Assembly: GCA_963830885.1 (NCBI GenBank)
Contig: CAWHOA010000036.1
Coordinates: 50,078 to 114,077 of the forward strand
Length of the DNA stretch: 64,000 nt
Reading direction: 5' to 3'
Origin: JAIBJN01 sp963830885
GTDB taxonomy: Bacteria; Actinomycetota; Thermoleophilia; Gaiellales; Gaiellaceae
Shown piece by piece: positions 23,662 to 32,339 of this stretch (position 1 is its first letter; every line of letters starts with the position of its first letter). The translations under genes were made by a program, and so were the position numbers. Below the pieces are notes generated by a model. It saw nothing but the letters and a program-made list of their open reading frames with translations. It had not been told where the DNA came from and searched no databases.

Positions 23662-25326
23662 TCAGGCCCGCGCGAGCGGGAGGCGCGCGATGAACGTCGC
23701 GCCCGCACCCGCCTCCGACTCGACATCGAGCGTGCCGCCGTGGGCCTCGGCGATCGAGCGGGCGATGTAGAGGCCCAGGCCCGCGCCGGGCTTCGAGAGG
23801 CCGTCCTGGCTCACTCTGCCGAACTTCTCGAAGATGAGCTGCTGCGATTCGACCGGGACGCCGGGCCCGTGGTCGCTCACGCTCACGGCAACGACGCCGT
23901 TTTCGGTCGCAGCGGCCACCTCGACCTCGTCGCCGACGACCGTGTACTTCACCGCGTTCGTCAGGAGGTTCCAGAGCAGCTGGCGCAGCCGCTCGCGGTC
24001 GCCCTGCACCGGCGGGAGCGCGGGCGGGACGCGCGTGGTCACTCGCACCTCGTCCTGGCCGAGCGAGACGACCGCGGCCGTCTCCCGGACGAGCTCCTCG
24101 ACGTTCACCGCGTCGAAGGCGTACGGGAACGTCCCGGCCTCGATGCGCGACGTGTCGAGGACGTCGCCCACGAGGTCGGACAGCCGGGAGGTCTCGCTCT
24201 CGATCAGGCCGAGGAACGACTCGCGCTGCTCTTGCGTCAGCTCGCGCCAGCGGCTGTTGAGGGTCTGCGCGCAGCCGATCACGGAGGCCATCGGCGCCCG
24301 CAACTCATGCGAGACCATGGAGACGAAGTCGGCGCGGAGCGACGAGAGCCGCCGCAGCTCGTCCACGGCGCTCCGCTCGGCTTCGTAGGCCCTGATGTTC
24401 TCGACGGCGGAGGCGACCTGGCTCGCGAGGAGCATCACGATCTCGACCTCCTCGGACGTGAACTCCGGCCCGTCGGCGCGTGCGACCGTCAGCGTGCCGA
24501 GGACCCGGTCCGCCAGCGCGAGCGGCGCCACGATCTCCTCTCCCCCCTCCCCTGCGACTCGACCGCCGGTCGCGAAGACCGTGTCCGCCTCCCCCGCCAG
24601 GTGGACCTCGAGGCGGTCGAACGAGACCATGCTGGATAGCTCGGTGCGGAACGCTGCGAAAGCCTGCTGCTGGTCGAGGGAGGAGCCGAGCGCGCGAGCC
24701 GCGCGGTTGACGGCCTCGAGCACGTCGGCGCGGTGCCCGAGCTGGTCGCGCAGGTCCTCGGCCTCGGCCGCCCGTGCCTCCGCGATCGCCGTCTCGGCGC
24801 GGAGGCGGTCGACCAGCCAGCCGACCACGAGGCCGACGAGGACCTGCAGGCCGAACGGGAGCGACACGTGGTCGAGGTCGAACGGCGGCGGCCCGAACTC
24901 CTCGGCGCGCCACCATTCGGCGAGGAAGACGAGCGGCAGCACGACCACGGGGACGATGGCTCCGCCCTTCATCCCGTAGCGGAGGGCGCCCTCGATCACG
25001 GGGATGTAGAGAATCCCCCAGGCCGGCGTGCTCGGCTCGAACGTGTAGACGGAAACGAACGCGTAGACGATGGCGGTGTCGAACGCGAGCGCCAGGAACC
25101 CGATCCGGCCGCGCGCCTTGCGGTCGAGGTCGCGTCGCGCGAGCCAGAAGAAGGCGACCGCTCCCAGCGTGAGCGCGGCCGCAGTGAACCACGCCAAGCG
25201 CTCGTAGCCCGGCGGGTGCTCGTCGCCGACGATCGCCACCTCGAAGACCGCGAACGGCACCGCGAAGAGGCGGACCCAGGCGATCCAGATCTCCGTGCGC
25301 CGGAGGCGCTCCAGCTCGCCGTTCAC
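23662..25326 (-). CDS. Membrane GAF sensor histidine kinase
   Basis: This 554-residue kinase starts at GTG (VNGELERLRRTEIW). About six membrane helices (15-180) lead into a short coiled coil and a GAF domain (about 215-330). A HisKA domain has its phospho-His in MVSHELRAPMAS, and a HATPase domain has LWNLLTNAVKY, DHGPGVP and GAGLGLYIA. No response regulator is adjacent. It overlaps the queG stop by 4 bases (GTGA), which couples it to a tRNA modification gene with no obvious functional link. Confidence 0.9.
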   Translation of the reverse strand: MNGELERLRRTEIWIAWVRLFAVPFAVFEVAIVGDEHPPGYERLAWFTAAALTLGAVAFFWLARRDLDRKARGRIGFLALAFDTAIVYAFVSVYTFEPSTPAWGILYIPVIEGALRYGMKGGAIVPVVVLPLVFLAEWWRAEEFGPPPFDLDHVSLPFGLQVLVGLVVGWLVDRLRAETAIAEARAAEAEDLRDQLGHRADVLEAVNRAARALGSSLDQQQAFAAFRTELSSMVSFDRLEVHLAGEADTVFATGGRVAGEGGEEIVAPLALADRVLGTLTVARADGPEFTSEEVEIVMLLASQVASAVENIRAYEAERSAVDELRRLSSLRADFVSMVSHELRAPMASVIGCAQTLNSRWRELTQEQRESFLGLIESETSRLSDLVGDVLDTSRIEAGTFPYAFDAVNVEELVRETAAVVSLGQDEVRVTTRVPPALPPVQGDRERLRQLLWNLLTNAVKYTVVGDEVEVAAATENGVVAVSVSDHGPGVPVESQQLIFEKFGRVSQDGLSKPGAGLGLYIARSIAEAHGGTLDVESEAGAGATFIARLPLARA

Positions 25327-26324
25327 CGGCCGTCCTCGAGCCGGGCCAGCGCCCACCCGGCGTGCTCGCGGAGCAGCTGGTCGTCGCCCTCGGCATAGGG
25401 GCGCACGGCTTCCACCAGGCTTCTATCGGCCGAGTTGCCCGCAGCGACAAGGGCGTTTCGCCGCAGGTAGCGCGCGTCGTTCCGGGGGAAGTAGAGGCGC
25501 GAATAGCGCTCGCGCAGCTCCTCGTCCGGCAGGCTCAGCCACTCGAGGAGCGAGACGACCGGCTCCGCGCCCTCCGCGGGCTCGGTGCCGGCGCGACGCT
25601 TCTCGATGCCCCGGTTCCACGGGCAGACGTCCTGGCAGATGTCGCAGCCGTAGACCTGCGCGCCCAGCTCTTCCCGGTAGGGCTCCGGGATCGCGGCCGG
25701 CGCCTGCGTCCAGTAGGAGAGGCAGCGGGTGGCGTCGACGACCCCGGGCTCGTCGAGCGCGCCGGTCGGGCAGGCGTCGATGCAGAGCGTGCAGGAGCCG
25801 CAGTCGAGCCCGAGACCGTCGCTCGGCTCGATCTCCACGTCGGTGACGAGCGTCCCGAGCACGACCCAGGAGCCGTGCGTCCGGGTGATCAGCATCGTGT
25901 TCTTCCCGTAGAAGCCCAGGCCGCCGCGCACGGCGCCCTCGCGGTCGACGTGCTGGTTCGCGTCCACGAGCACGCGGTAGCGGCCGCCGAGCCGCTCGCC
26001 GAGCGCCTCGAGCTTCTCCCGGAGCTGCGCGTAGTGGTCGTCCCACGTGTAGCGGGGCAGCCGGCCCTCCCCCGCTCCGGCCTCGGGCCCCGGGGCGTAG
26101 TAGCAGAGCGCCGCGGAGACGACGGTGCGCGCGCCCGGTAGCAGCGCCTCGGGGTGGCACGAGACCTCCGGCTGCGCCATGGTGAAGCGCATGTCGGCGA
26201 ACAGGCCGCGGGCGCTGCGGTCGCGGATCGCCTGCTCGGTCTCGGCGTACGGCTGGGGGGCCGCAGCTCCGACGACGTCAATCCCGAACTCTTCCCCCAG
26301 CAGAGCGAGCTCGTCGCTCGTCAT
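25323..26324 (-). CDS. queG: Epoxyqueuosine reductase
   Basis: The 333-residue cobalamin- and iron-sulfur-dependent enzyme makes queuosine from epoxyqueuosine, the last step of the pathway. Two ferredoxin-like clusters are visible: CGSCTLCIDACP and CDICQDVCPWN. The N-terminal domain shows GRLPRYTWDDHY, VDREGAVRGGLGFYGKNTMLI and GSWVVLGTLVTDVE. The C-terminal end is HEAT-like (RNALVAAGNSADRSLVEAV). Length is at the short end for QueG. It fits with queA and tgt at 8-10 kb, although it is not clustered with them. Confidence 0.95.
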   Translation of the reverse strand: MTSDELALLGEEFGIDVVGAAAPQPYAETEQAIRDRSARGLFADMRFTMAQPEVSCHPEALLPGARTVVSAALCYYAPGPEAGAGEGRLPRYTWDDHYAQLREKLEALGERLGGRYRVLVDANQHVDREGAVRGGLGFYGKNTMLITRTHGSWVVLGTLVTDVEIEPSDGLGLDCGSCTLCIDACPTGALDEPGVVDATRCLSYWTQAPAAIPEPYREELGAQVYGCDICQDVCPWNRGIEKRRAGTEPAEGAEPVVSLLEWLSLPDEELRERYSRLYFPRNDARYLRRNALVAAGNSADRSLVEAVRPYAEGDDQLLREHAGWALARLEDGR

Positions 26325-26377
26325 CTCGCACGCAAGGTAGCACCCTGGAACTCGTCTCAGCGCGATACGATCGCGCC

Positions 26378-27361
26378 GTGAAGGCGATCCGCATCCACGA
26401 GGACGGCGGGCCGGAGGTGCTGCGCTTCGAGGACGCTCCCGACCCGGAGCCCGGGCCCGGCGAGGTCCTGATCGGGCTCAGAGCGGCCTCGCTCAACCAC
26501 CTCGACATCTGGCTGCGCCGCGGGCTTCCATCCGCTCCGAAGCCGCGGATCCTCGGCGCGGACGGGGCCGGCGTGGTCGTCGGGCTCGGCGAGGGCGTCG
26601 ACCGCTTCGCCGAAGGAGACGGGGTCGTGCTCAACCCCGGCCTCGACGAGGGCGCTCGAATCGTGGGCGAGCACATGGACGGCACGCACGCAGAGCTGAT
26701 CGCCCTCCCCGCTGACTACGTCTACCCGCTGCCGGACGGCCTGTCGTTCGAGGACGCGGCCTCATTCCCTCTCGTCTTCGAGACGGCCTACCGCATGCTG
26801 GTGACACGGGCGGGGCTGCGCGAGGGCGAGTGGGTGTTCGTGTGGGGGATCGGAAGCGGCGTCGCGACCGCTTCGCTGCAGGTCGCCAAGGCGCTCGGCG
26901 CGCGGGTGATCGTCACGTCCTCCAGCGACGAGAAGCTCGAGCGGGCGCGCGAGCTCGGCGCCGACGAGACCGTCAACCACGGCAGCGGCGACGTGGTCGC
27001 CGCGGTGCGCGAGGCTACGGGCGGCCACGGGGCCGACGTCGTCATCGAGCATGTGGGCGAGGCCACCTGGAAGACCTCGCTCCAGGTCGCGGCAACGGGC
27101 GGGCGCATCGCCGTCTGCGGCGCGACCAGCGGCCCCAACCCGCCGGCCAACCTCCACCGGATCTGGTGGAAGCAGCTCACAGTCGTCGGCTCGACGATGG
27201 GGACGCAGGAGGACTTCCGCGCGGTCTACGACCTCGTTGCGAGCGGCCGCGCCAAGCCGGTCGTCGACCGCGTCTTCCCGCTGGCGGAGGCCGCCGCCGC
27301 GCACGAGCACCTGGAGGCCGGCCGCCAGCTCGGCAAGGTCGTCCTCCGGATCCCGGAGTAG
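26378..27361 (+). CDS. MDR-family alcohol dehydrogenase/quinone oxidoreductase
   Basis: This 327-residue medium-chain dehydrogenase/reductase has the start MKAIRIHEDGGPEVLRFED, the GroES-like half with ILGADGAGVVVGLGEGV, and a Rossmann half around VWGIGSGVATASLQVAKALGA. The usual structural four-Cys zinc lobe is missing, which points to the zinc-free quinone reductase-like branch, although GEHMDGTHAEL occupies that place. The substrate is unknown. It is divergent from queG with 53 bases between starts. Confidence 0.88.
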   Translation: MKAIRIHEDGGPEVLRFEDAPDPEPGPGEVLIGLRAASLNHLDIWLRRGLPSAPKPRILGADGAGVVVGLGEGVDRFAEGDGVVLNPGLDEGARIVGEHMDGTHAELIALPADYVYPLPDGLSFEDAASFPLVFETAYRMLVTRAGLREGEWVFVWGIGSGVATASLQVAKALGARVIVTSSSDEKLERARELGADETVNHGSGDVVAAVREATGGHGADVVIEHVGEATWKTSLQVAATGGRIAVCGATSGPNPPANLHRIWWKQLTVVGSTMGTQEDFRAVYDLVASGRAKPVVDRVFPLAEAAAAHEHLEAGRQLGKVVLRIPE

Positions 27362-27368
27362 CTCCTCC

Positions 27369-27572
27369 TCAGAGGACGATCCGCCGGGCGACGTCGTGCG
27401 GGCAGCCCGCGGCGACGAGCCGGCGCACCTCGGCGAGGTCGACCGGCGCCTTCGTCAGCGCGGACGCGTCGTTCGCGCTGAAGCCGAGGGCGATGAACTG
27501 GGACCGGCGCCAGCGCCGCACCCTGGTCTCCTCTGGAAGCCCCGACGGCTTCGCTTCGGCACGTTCCCCCAT
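27369..27572 (-). CDS. Small helical protein of unknown function
   Basis: The 67-residue product begins MGERAEAKPSGLPEETRVRR and has a compact helical core (RSQFIALGFSANDASALTKA, then DLAEVRRLVAAGCPHDVARR). The second half looks like a degree-type tri-helical repeat seen in several actinobacterial small proteins, but no function is known. It lies 52 bases downstream of the DUF59 gene, possibly at the end of the GlpX operon, and is convergent with the MDR gene. Confidence 0.65.
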   Translation of the reverse strand: MGERAEAKPSGLPEETRVRRWRRSQFIALGFSANDASALTKAPVDLAEVRRLVAAGCPHDVARRIVL

Positions 27573-27624
27573 GGTAAGAGTGTGCGCAGGAATCGCCGGC
27601 GCGCACCCGCCGAAAGTCGAGTCT

Positions 27625-27924
27625 CTAGCCGAAGCCGAGAATGAACTTCGCGTCGTCGGACATCCGCTCCGGGCTCCACGGCGGCTCCCAGGTCAGCTCC
27701 GTCTCGACGCCTTCGACACCCTCGAGGCTCTCGACGACCTCGCGGATCTGCTGCTCGATCATCGGCCCGACGGGGCAGCCCATCGAGGTGAGGCTGTAGG
27801 TCACGTGCACCTTCGGCCCCTCGACCTCGGCGTCGTAGAGGAGGCCGAGCTCGACGATGTCCATTCCCAGCTCCGGGTCCTCGACGATCCGCAGCGCCTC
27901 GAAGATCTCCTCGCGAGTCGGCAT
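27625..27924 (-). CDS. DUF59/MIP18-family iron-sulfur assembly protein
   Basis: This 99-residue single-domain protein has the family features IVEDPELGMDIVELGLLYD and the reactive Cys in LTSMGCPVGPMIEQQ. DUF59 proteins (SufT, PaaD, MIP18) help mature iron-sulfur proteins. The C-terminal TWEPPWSPERMSDDAKFILG is typical. The gene starts 14 bases after the GlpX stop and so is likely the fifth gene of that operon. The link may be supply of cluster-containing enzymes, but this is only inferred. Confidence 0.9.
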   Translation of the reverse strand: MPTREEIFEALRIVEDPELGMDIVELGLLYDAEVEGPKVHVTYSLTSMGCPVGPMIEQQIREVVESLEGVEGVETELTWEPPWSPERMSDDAKFILGFG

Positions 27925-27938
27925 GACTGTAGGTTATC

Positions 27939-28907
27939 TCAGCCGAGGAGGCGCACCTCTTCGCGCCGGTCCCGGGCGAAGAAGTGGATGCCGTCCACGA
28001 AGCGCACCCAGTTGTGGCGGGTGCACATGACCAGCGAGTGCGTGCGAGCGCTGTCGGTCAGGAAGCGCACGCCGCGGAGGAGGTCGCCGTTCGTGACGCC
28101 GGTGGCGGCGACGATCACCTCGCCCGGCGCGAGCTCGTCGGTCTCGAAGACCTTGTAGAGATCGTCGATCCCGTGTTCGCGCGCCTGCTCGATCTCGCCG
28201 CGCGACGTCGGCCAGAACTGGGCCTGGAGCTCACCGCCCAGGCAGCGGAGCGCGGCCGCCGAGAGCACGGCCTGGCGCGCGCCGCCGATGCCGACGGCGA
28301 GGTGGTCGTTCGTGCCGCGCACCGCGGCCGTGACCGAGGCGGTGACGTCGCCGTCCTGGATCAGCTTGATGCGGGCCCCGGCGGAGCGGATCTCCTCGAT
28401 CAGGTCGTGGTGGCGCGGCCGGTCGAGCACGATCGCCGTGATGTCGCCGGGCCGCCGGCCGTACGCCTCGGCGATCGCTGCGACGTTCTCGCCGATCGAC
28501 TTCCCCAGGTCGATCTGGCCCCGGGCGACGGGCCCGACGGCCATCTTGCGCATGTACATCTGCGGAAGCCGCGGGAACGAGCCCGACTCGCCGACGGCGA
28601 TCATCGACATCGCGCCGTAGTCGCCGCGCGCGACCACCGCCCGGCCCTCGAGCGGGTCGACGGCGAGGTCGACCTCGGGCCCGCCGCTGCCGACCGTCGC
28701 ACCGATGGCGAGGGCGTCGGCCTCCTCGTCGCCCCCGACGACCACCCGGCCGGTGATCTCCAGCGCGTCGAGGCCCTCGCGCATTGCCGTCGCCGCAGAC
28801 TCCTCGGCGCCCTTCACGTCTCCCCGGCCGAGCCAGCGCGCACCGGCGAGCGCGGCGCGCTCGGTCACCGCCGCGTACGCCTCGCACTGGCAGCGCTCGA
28901 CGCTCAC
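27939..28907 (-). CDS. glpX: Class II fructose-1,6-bisphosphatase
   Basis: The 322-residue GlpX-family phosphatase acts in gluconeogenesis, making fructose 6-phosphate. Metal and substrate motifs include MREGLDALEITGRVVVGGDE, VDLAVDPLEGRAVVARGD, LDRPRHHDLIEEIRSAGARI, IQDGDVTAS and the GIGGARQAVLSAAAL region. It starts at GTG 28907, overlapping the stop of the 2-phosphoglycerate kinase gene by 4 bases. Placement with 2-phosphoglycerate-using enzymes suggests that the operon balances gluconeogenic phosphate pools. Confidence 0.94.
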   Translation of the reverse strand: MSVERCQCEAYAAVTERAALAGARWLGRGDVKGAEESAATAMREGLDALEITGRVVVGGDEEADALAIGATVGSGGPEVDLAVDPLEGRAVVARGDYGAMSMIAVGESGSFPRLPQMYMRKMAVGPVARGQIDLGKSIGENVAAIAEAYGRRPGDITAIVLDRPRHHDLIEEIRSAGARIKLIQDGDVTASVTAAVRGTNDHLAVGIGGARQAVLSAAALRCLGGELQAQFWPTSRGEIEQAREHGIDDLYKVFETDELAPGEVIVAATGVTNGDLLRGVRFLTDSARTHSLVMCTRHNWVRFVDGIHFFARDRREEVRLLG

Positions 28908-29827
28908 ACCCGGGCCTGGTCCTGGGCGCGCTCGACCTCGGCGAGCACCAGGTGGATGACCCCGTTCACGGCGGCCTCCATGCGCGTGTTCTCGATCACC
29001 GGCACTCCGGCCTTGTCGGCGCGCTCGACCAGGTAGTCCTGGATGCGCCGGATCTCCGGGAGCGAGCGCAAGTACTTGTGCATGGGACGGAGCCCCTGCG
29101 AGCCGGCGTCCCGGATCCAGAAGTGGCGCGCGTGCTCGTCCTCGTCCGCGATGGCGAGCATGCACTGGACGACGACGGCGCCCTCGTACGCGCGCGGCAG
29201 CGCTCCGGGGACGAGGTGGACGCCCTCGACGGCGACGGAGTAGCCCTCCTCGAGCGCCCGCGCGATCACCGCCTTGACGCCGACGAGGACATTGCGCGTC
29301 TGCTCCTTGAAGCCGAGCAGGGCCGCGTCGGCCTCCTCGCCCTCGTGGATGCGGACGGCCGGCCCCGCCTCGAAGCTCGAGTAGTGGATGGACGGCATGA
29401 ACTTCTGCGAGAAGAAGGCCCGCATCGTCTGGCGCACCGTGTCGGTGGAGGTGACGCGGGTGATCCCGAGCCGGTGGGCGATCTCGGTCGCCAACGTCGA
29501 CTTGCCGGTCCCGGTGGCGCCGCCGACGAGGAGGACGATCGGCAGGTCGAGCTCCCGCAGCGCCTGCAGGCGCCGGAGCAGGAGGACGGCCTCCTCTCCT
29601 TCGTGGTCGGCGAGGACGGAGGCGGCGACGTCGTACAGCCGCTCGGGCCCGACGGCCTCGTCCTCGCGGCTCCGCACCAGCTCTCCCTCGATCAGTCGCG
29701 CCAGCTCGTAGGCACGCTCCGGCTTGATGCCCGTGCCCATCAGCGTCTTGGCCATCAGCCCCTTGGAGTACGGGAGGCTGACCTCCTCGGAGACAAGCGC
29801 TTCCGGCGGCCGGCGATCGGTGTTCAC
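28904..29827 (-). CDS. 2-phosphoglycerate kinase-like protein
   Basis: The 307-residue protein has an N-terminal ATP-cone-like domain (VSLPYSKGLMAKTLMGTGIK, about 15-100), then a P-loop kinase domain with Walker A GGATGTGKST (about 115-124), TSTDTVRQTMR and VEGVHLVPG. This combination is the 2-phosphoglycerate kinase family of methanogenic archaea, which makes 2,3-bisphosphoglycerate. It starts at GTG (VNTDRRPPEALVS) and overlaps both neighbours by 4 bases. The next upstream gene is a cyclic 2,3-diphosphoglycerate synthetase, which uses exactly this product, so the assignment is mutually supported. Confidence 0.88.
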   Translation of the reverse strand: MNTDRRPPEALVSEEVSLPYSKGLMAKTLMGTGIKPERAYELARLIEGELVRSREDEAVGPERLYDVAASVLADHEGEEAVLLLRRLQALRELDLPIVLLVGGATGTGKSTLATEIAHRLGITRVTSTDTVRQTMRAFFSQKFMPSIHYSSFEAGPAVRIHEGEEADAALLGFKEQTRNVLVGVKAVIARALEEGYSVAVEGVHLVPGALPRAYEGAVVVQCMLAIADEDEHARHFWIRDAGSQGLRPMHKYLRSLPEIRRIQDYLVERADKAGVPVIENTRMEAAVNGVIHLVLAEVERAQDQARV

Positions 29828-31119
29828 ACTGCAGCCCTCGCCGCAATCGCCGTGTCCGCGAGGGCTACGACCTCGGCGTCGAGGTCGCGCTCGCCCGGAA
29901 GCGGCAGCACCTCGTTGTCCGCGAACACGACGGGCAGCCCCCGCGTCTCGGCCGTCTCGGCGACGACGTCGATGGCGGCGGCCTTGATCTCCGTCAGGTA
30001 GACCTCCGCGCGCGCGGCCTCGGGCGAGTCGAGCTCCGCGAGCAGCGCGCTCCTGTCGGCGAGGCTGCCGGACACGAGCACGACCTCGGCGCCGTGCTCG
30101 CGCTCGAGGTGCTCGCGGAGCCGGTCGTGGATGGCCGTCGGTGCAGTCGAGAAGAAGGCGACACGCCGCCCGGCGACGGGCTCGGCCGGCGTCGGCCGCA
30201 GGAAGGTGGCGATTACGGGCAGCGTCGGGTCGACGGCGGCGATCGCCAGGCGGAGGCCGTCGACCTGCGCGGCGGTCGCCAGTGGCTCCTCGCACATGGT
30301 GAGGACGACGAGATCGCTGAGCAGGAGGCGGTAAGCGCCGAGGTACCCCGTCACCGCCTCGGGATCCTGGTGCGCGCCCGCGACGAGGATCCTGGCACCT
30401 GCCTCCACCGGCGGCACCGTGGCTCCGCTCGCCTCGAGCAGGACGAGGTCGGGGCCGAGCGAGGCGGCGACCCGCGCGGCCTCGTCGACGTTGGAGACGA
30501 ACGGTTGGCCGGCGAGGCCGCCCCCGCAGCGCCGCGCACCGACGGTCACGACCTTCGCCAGGGCCGCGTCCTCGAGGTAGTCGGACGCCGCGTGCATCCC
30601 GGAGCGCGAGAGCGCGAGGAGCTCGGCGATGGTCGGCGACGGCTGCGACACGACCGGCTCGGCCGGGCCGCCTCTGCCCATCGCGACGACGACGAGCTCG
30701 CGCGAGGCGGCCAGCAGCCGGGCGACGTGCCCGGCCACGGCGGTCTTGCCCACGCGCTTGCCGGTGCCGATCACCGCGAGCGCCGGCTGTGAGTAGGGCG
30801 CGAAGCGCACGGGGTCGAGCCTGAAGTCGGCGCCGACGTACGGAAGGCCTTGCGCGAGCGCGTGCGAAGCGAGCCGGAAGCGCCGGCGCGGACCCACGAC
30901 GGGCTCGTCGGAGAGATCGACGACGACGTCCACCTCGACCTGGGCCAGCGCCTCGGCGAGCGAGTCCCAGAGCGGAACGCCGTAGTCGGGCCTGCCGCCG
31001 CGAAGCTTCTCGGTCCCGCCGAGCATGACCGCGCCCACGACCTCGTAGCGGAGGGCGCCGAGCGCCTCGACGACGACGTCCGGGTAGTGCTCCCCGTCGA
31101 CCAGCGCCAGGGCTCTCAC
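29824..31119 (-). CDS. Cyclic 2,3-diphosphoglycerate synthetase
   Basis: This 431-residue protein closes 2,3-diphosphoglycerate into its cyclic pyrophosphate with ATP. The start VRALALVDGEHYPDVVVEAL carries the DGEHYP signature of the archaeal enzyme. VMLGGTEKLRGG and a nucleotide P-loop (VIGTGKRVGKTAVAGHVARL, about 120-140) follow, then VVAMGRGGP and LLEASGATVPPVE. GTG 31119 is chosen because it overlaps the phosphoesterase stop by 4 bases. In methanogens the product is a potassium-balanced thermoprotectant and phosphate store. A bacterial role is not established by sequence alone. Confidence 0.87.
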   Translation of the reverse strand: MRALALVDGEHYPDVVVEALGALRYEVVGAVMLGGTEKLRGGRPDYGVPLWDSLAEALAQVEVDVVVDLSDEPVVGPRRRFRLASHALAQGLPYVGADFRLDPVRFAPYSQPALAVIGTGKRVGKTAVAGHVARLLAASRELVVVAMGRGGPAEPVVSQPSPTIAELLALSRSGMHAASDYLEDAALAKVVTVGARRCGGGLAGQPFVSNVDEAARVAASLGPDLVLLEASGATVPPVEAGARILVAGAHQDPEAVTGYLGAYRLLLSDLVVLTMCEEPLATAAQVDGLRLAIAAVDPTLPVIATFLRPTPAEPVAGRRVAFFSTAPTAIHDRLREHLEREHGAEVVLVSGSLADRSALLAELDSPEAARAEVYLTEIKAAAIDVVAETAETRGLPVVFADNEVLPLPGERDLDAEVVALADTAIAARAAV

Positions 31120-31901
31120 TGCCGCCCCGTCAGCTCGGTCTCGATCCGGGCGGTGTACTTCTCGAACTCGAGCGTCTCGATCGAGAACTGGATGATTCGC
31201 TCCTGCCCATGGAAGGGGTACTTCCGCCAGACGTCGACGTGCTTGTTCTCGATCTCGATCAGGTTGTAGCACGGTCGTGTCCTGCCCCTCAGCCGCAGGG
31301 AGGAAACGGTGCCGGCATTGACGACGAAGAGGTTCTCGAGCCGCCAGGCATAGGGCACGTGCTTGTGGCCGGAGAGGACGAGGTTCACGCCAACGTGCTG
31401 GAGCACCTCGAGCGCATCGCCCGCGTCGTAGACGACGTTCCGCTCCCGGCCGGTTCCGGGGACCGGAAGCAGGTGGTGGTGGAGGACGAAGATGCGGAAG
31501 TCGGCCGGCTCGGCGAACTGCTCCTCGATCCACTGGTAGCGGCCGCGGCCGATGACGCCGTGGTCGAGATCGGGCTCCGACGAGTCGACCGCGACGACGG
31601 AGACGCCGTTCACGTGCACGGCGCGCCGGCGCTCGCCGAACAGCTCCTCGAAGTGGATGTAGCCCACGTTCCGGGAGTCGTGGTTCCCCGGGACGATGAC
31701 CACGTGCTCGCACTCGAGCCGCTCGAGATAGGTCTTGGCCTCCGCGTACTCCTGCTGAAAGCCGAAGGTCGTCAGGTCCCCGGAGCAGACGACGATGTCC
31801 GGCTCGAGCTCGTTGATCTCCATGATCGCCCGGTCGGCCAGGTTCGGCACGAAGTACGGCGAGCCGCAGTGGAGATCCGAGAAATGGGCGATCTTGAACA
31901 G
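31116..31901 (-). CDS. Calcineurin-like metallophosphoesterase
   Basis: This is a binuclear-metal phosphoesterase of the CpdA-like class. All five motifs are present: HFSDLHCG, VCSGDLTTFG, PGNHDSRN, LHHHLLP and SGHKH. The HFSDLHCG motif lies upstream of the first ATG/GTG codon, and the only in-frame codon before it that can plausibly start is CTG 31901, 9 bases after GAAGGG. That gives 261 residues and a complete enzyme. It is the first gene of the operon with the cyclic diphosphoglycerate synthetase (4-base overlap), so hydrolysis of that compound or a related ester is a reasonable but untested idea. Confidence 0.85.
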   Translation of the reverse strand: MFKIAHFSDLHCGSPYFVPNLADRAIMEINELEPDIVVCSGDLTTFGFQQEYAEAKTYLERLECEHVVIVPGNHDSRNVGYIHFEELFGERRRAVHVNGVSVVAVDSSEPDLDHGVIGRGRYQWIEEQFAEPADFRIFVLHHHLLPVPGTGRERNVVYDAGDALEVLQHVGVNLVLSGHKHVPYAWRLENLFVVNAGTVSSLRLRGRTRPCYNLIEIENKHVDVWRKYPFHGQERIIQFSIETLEFEKYTARIETELTGRQ

Positions 31902-31979
31902 CGTGTGTGGCCCTTCGTAGACGGCGGTACACGGAGTTTAGGGAGGGTCGTCCGGGGTCGGTGCTACCTTTCCAGGAGG

Positions 31980-32339
31980 ATGCGCCCAGAAAGCGGCGAT
32001 TTCCAGGAATATTCCGGGACCGTCTTTGCCAACGAGGCCGAGGTCGAGTGCGCTCGCCTCCTCGACTACTACGGCATCGCCTGGGAGTACGAGCCGACCT
32101 CGTTTCCGCTCGAGACCGACGAGGAGGGTCGGGTCGTCGAGGCGTTCACGCCCGACTTCTACCTACCCGAGCAGGAGCTCTATCTCGAGGTCACCGTGAT
32201 GAAGCAGTCGCTCGTGACGCGGAAGAACCGCAAGATCCGCAAGTTCCGCGAGCGCTATCCCGACATCAAGGTCAAGCTGTTCACGCGGCGCGACTTCGAG
32301 CGGCTGGGTCAGAAATACGGCCTGAACCTCGTTACGTAG
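31980..32339 (+). CDS. Nuclease-like small protein
   Basis: The 119-residue product starts MRPESGDFQEYSGTVFANEA. The pattern FANEAEVECARLLDYYGIAW, TPDFYLPEQELYLEVTVMKQ, then NRKIRKFRERYPDIKVKLFT resembles small PD-(D/E)XK nucleases, with Asp in PDF and Glu in LEV; the usual Lys is two residues away (VMK). DNA cleavage is therefore possible but unproven. AGGAGG abuts the ATG, closer than normal. It is divergent from the phosphoesterase operon, and its stop overlaps the region where hpt begins. Confidence 0.6.
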   Translation: MRPESGDFQEYSGTVFANEAEVECARLLDYYGIAWEYEPTSFPLETDEEGRVVEAFTPDFYLPEQELYLEVTVMKQSLVTRKNRKIRKFRERYPDIKVKLFTRRDFERLGQKYGLNLVT

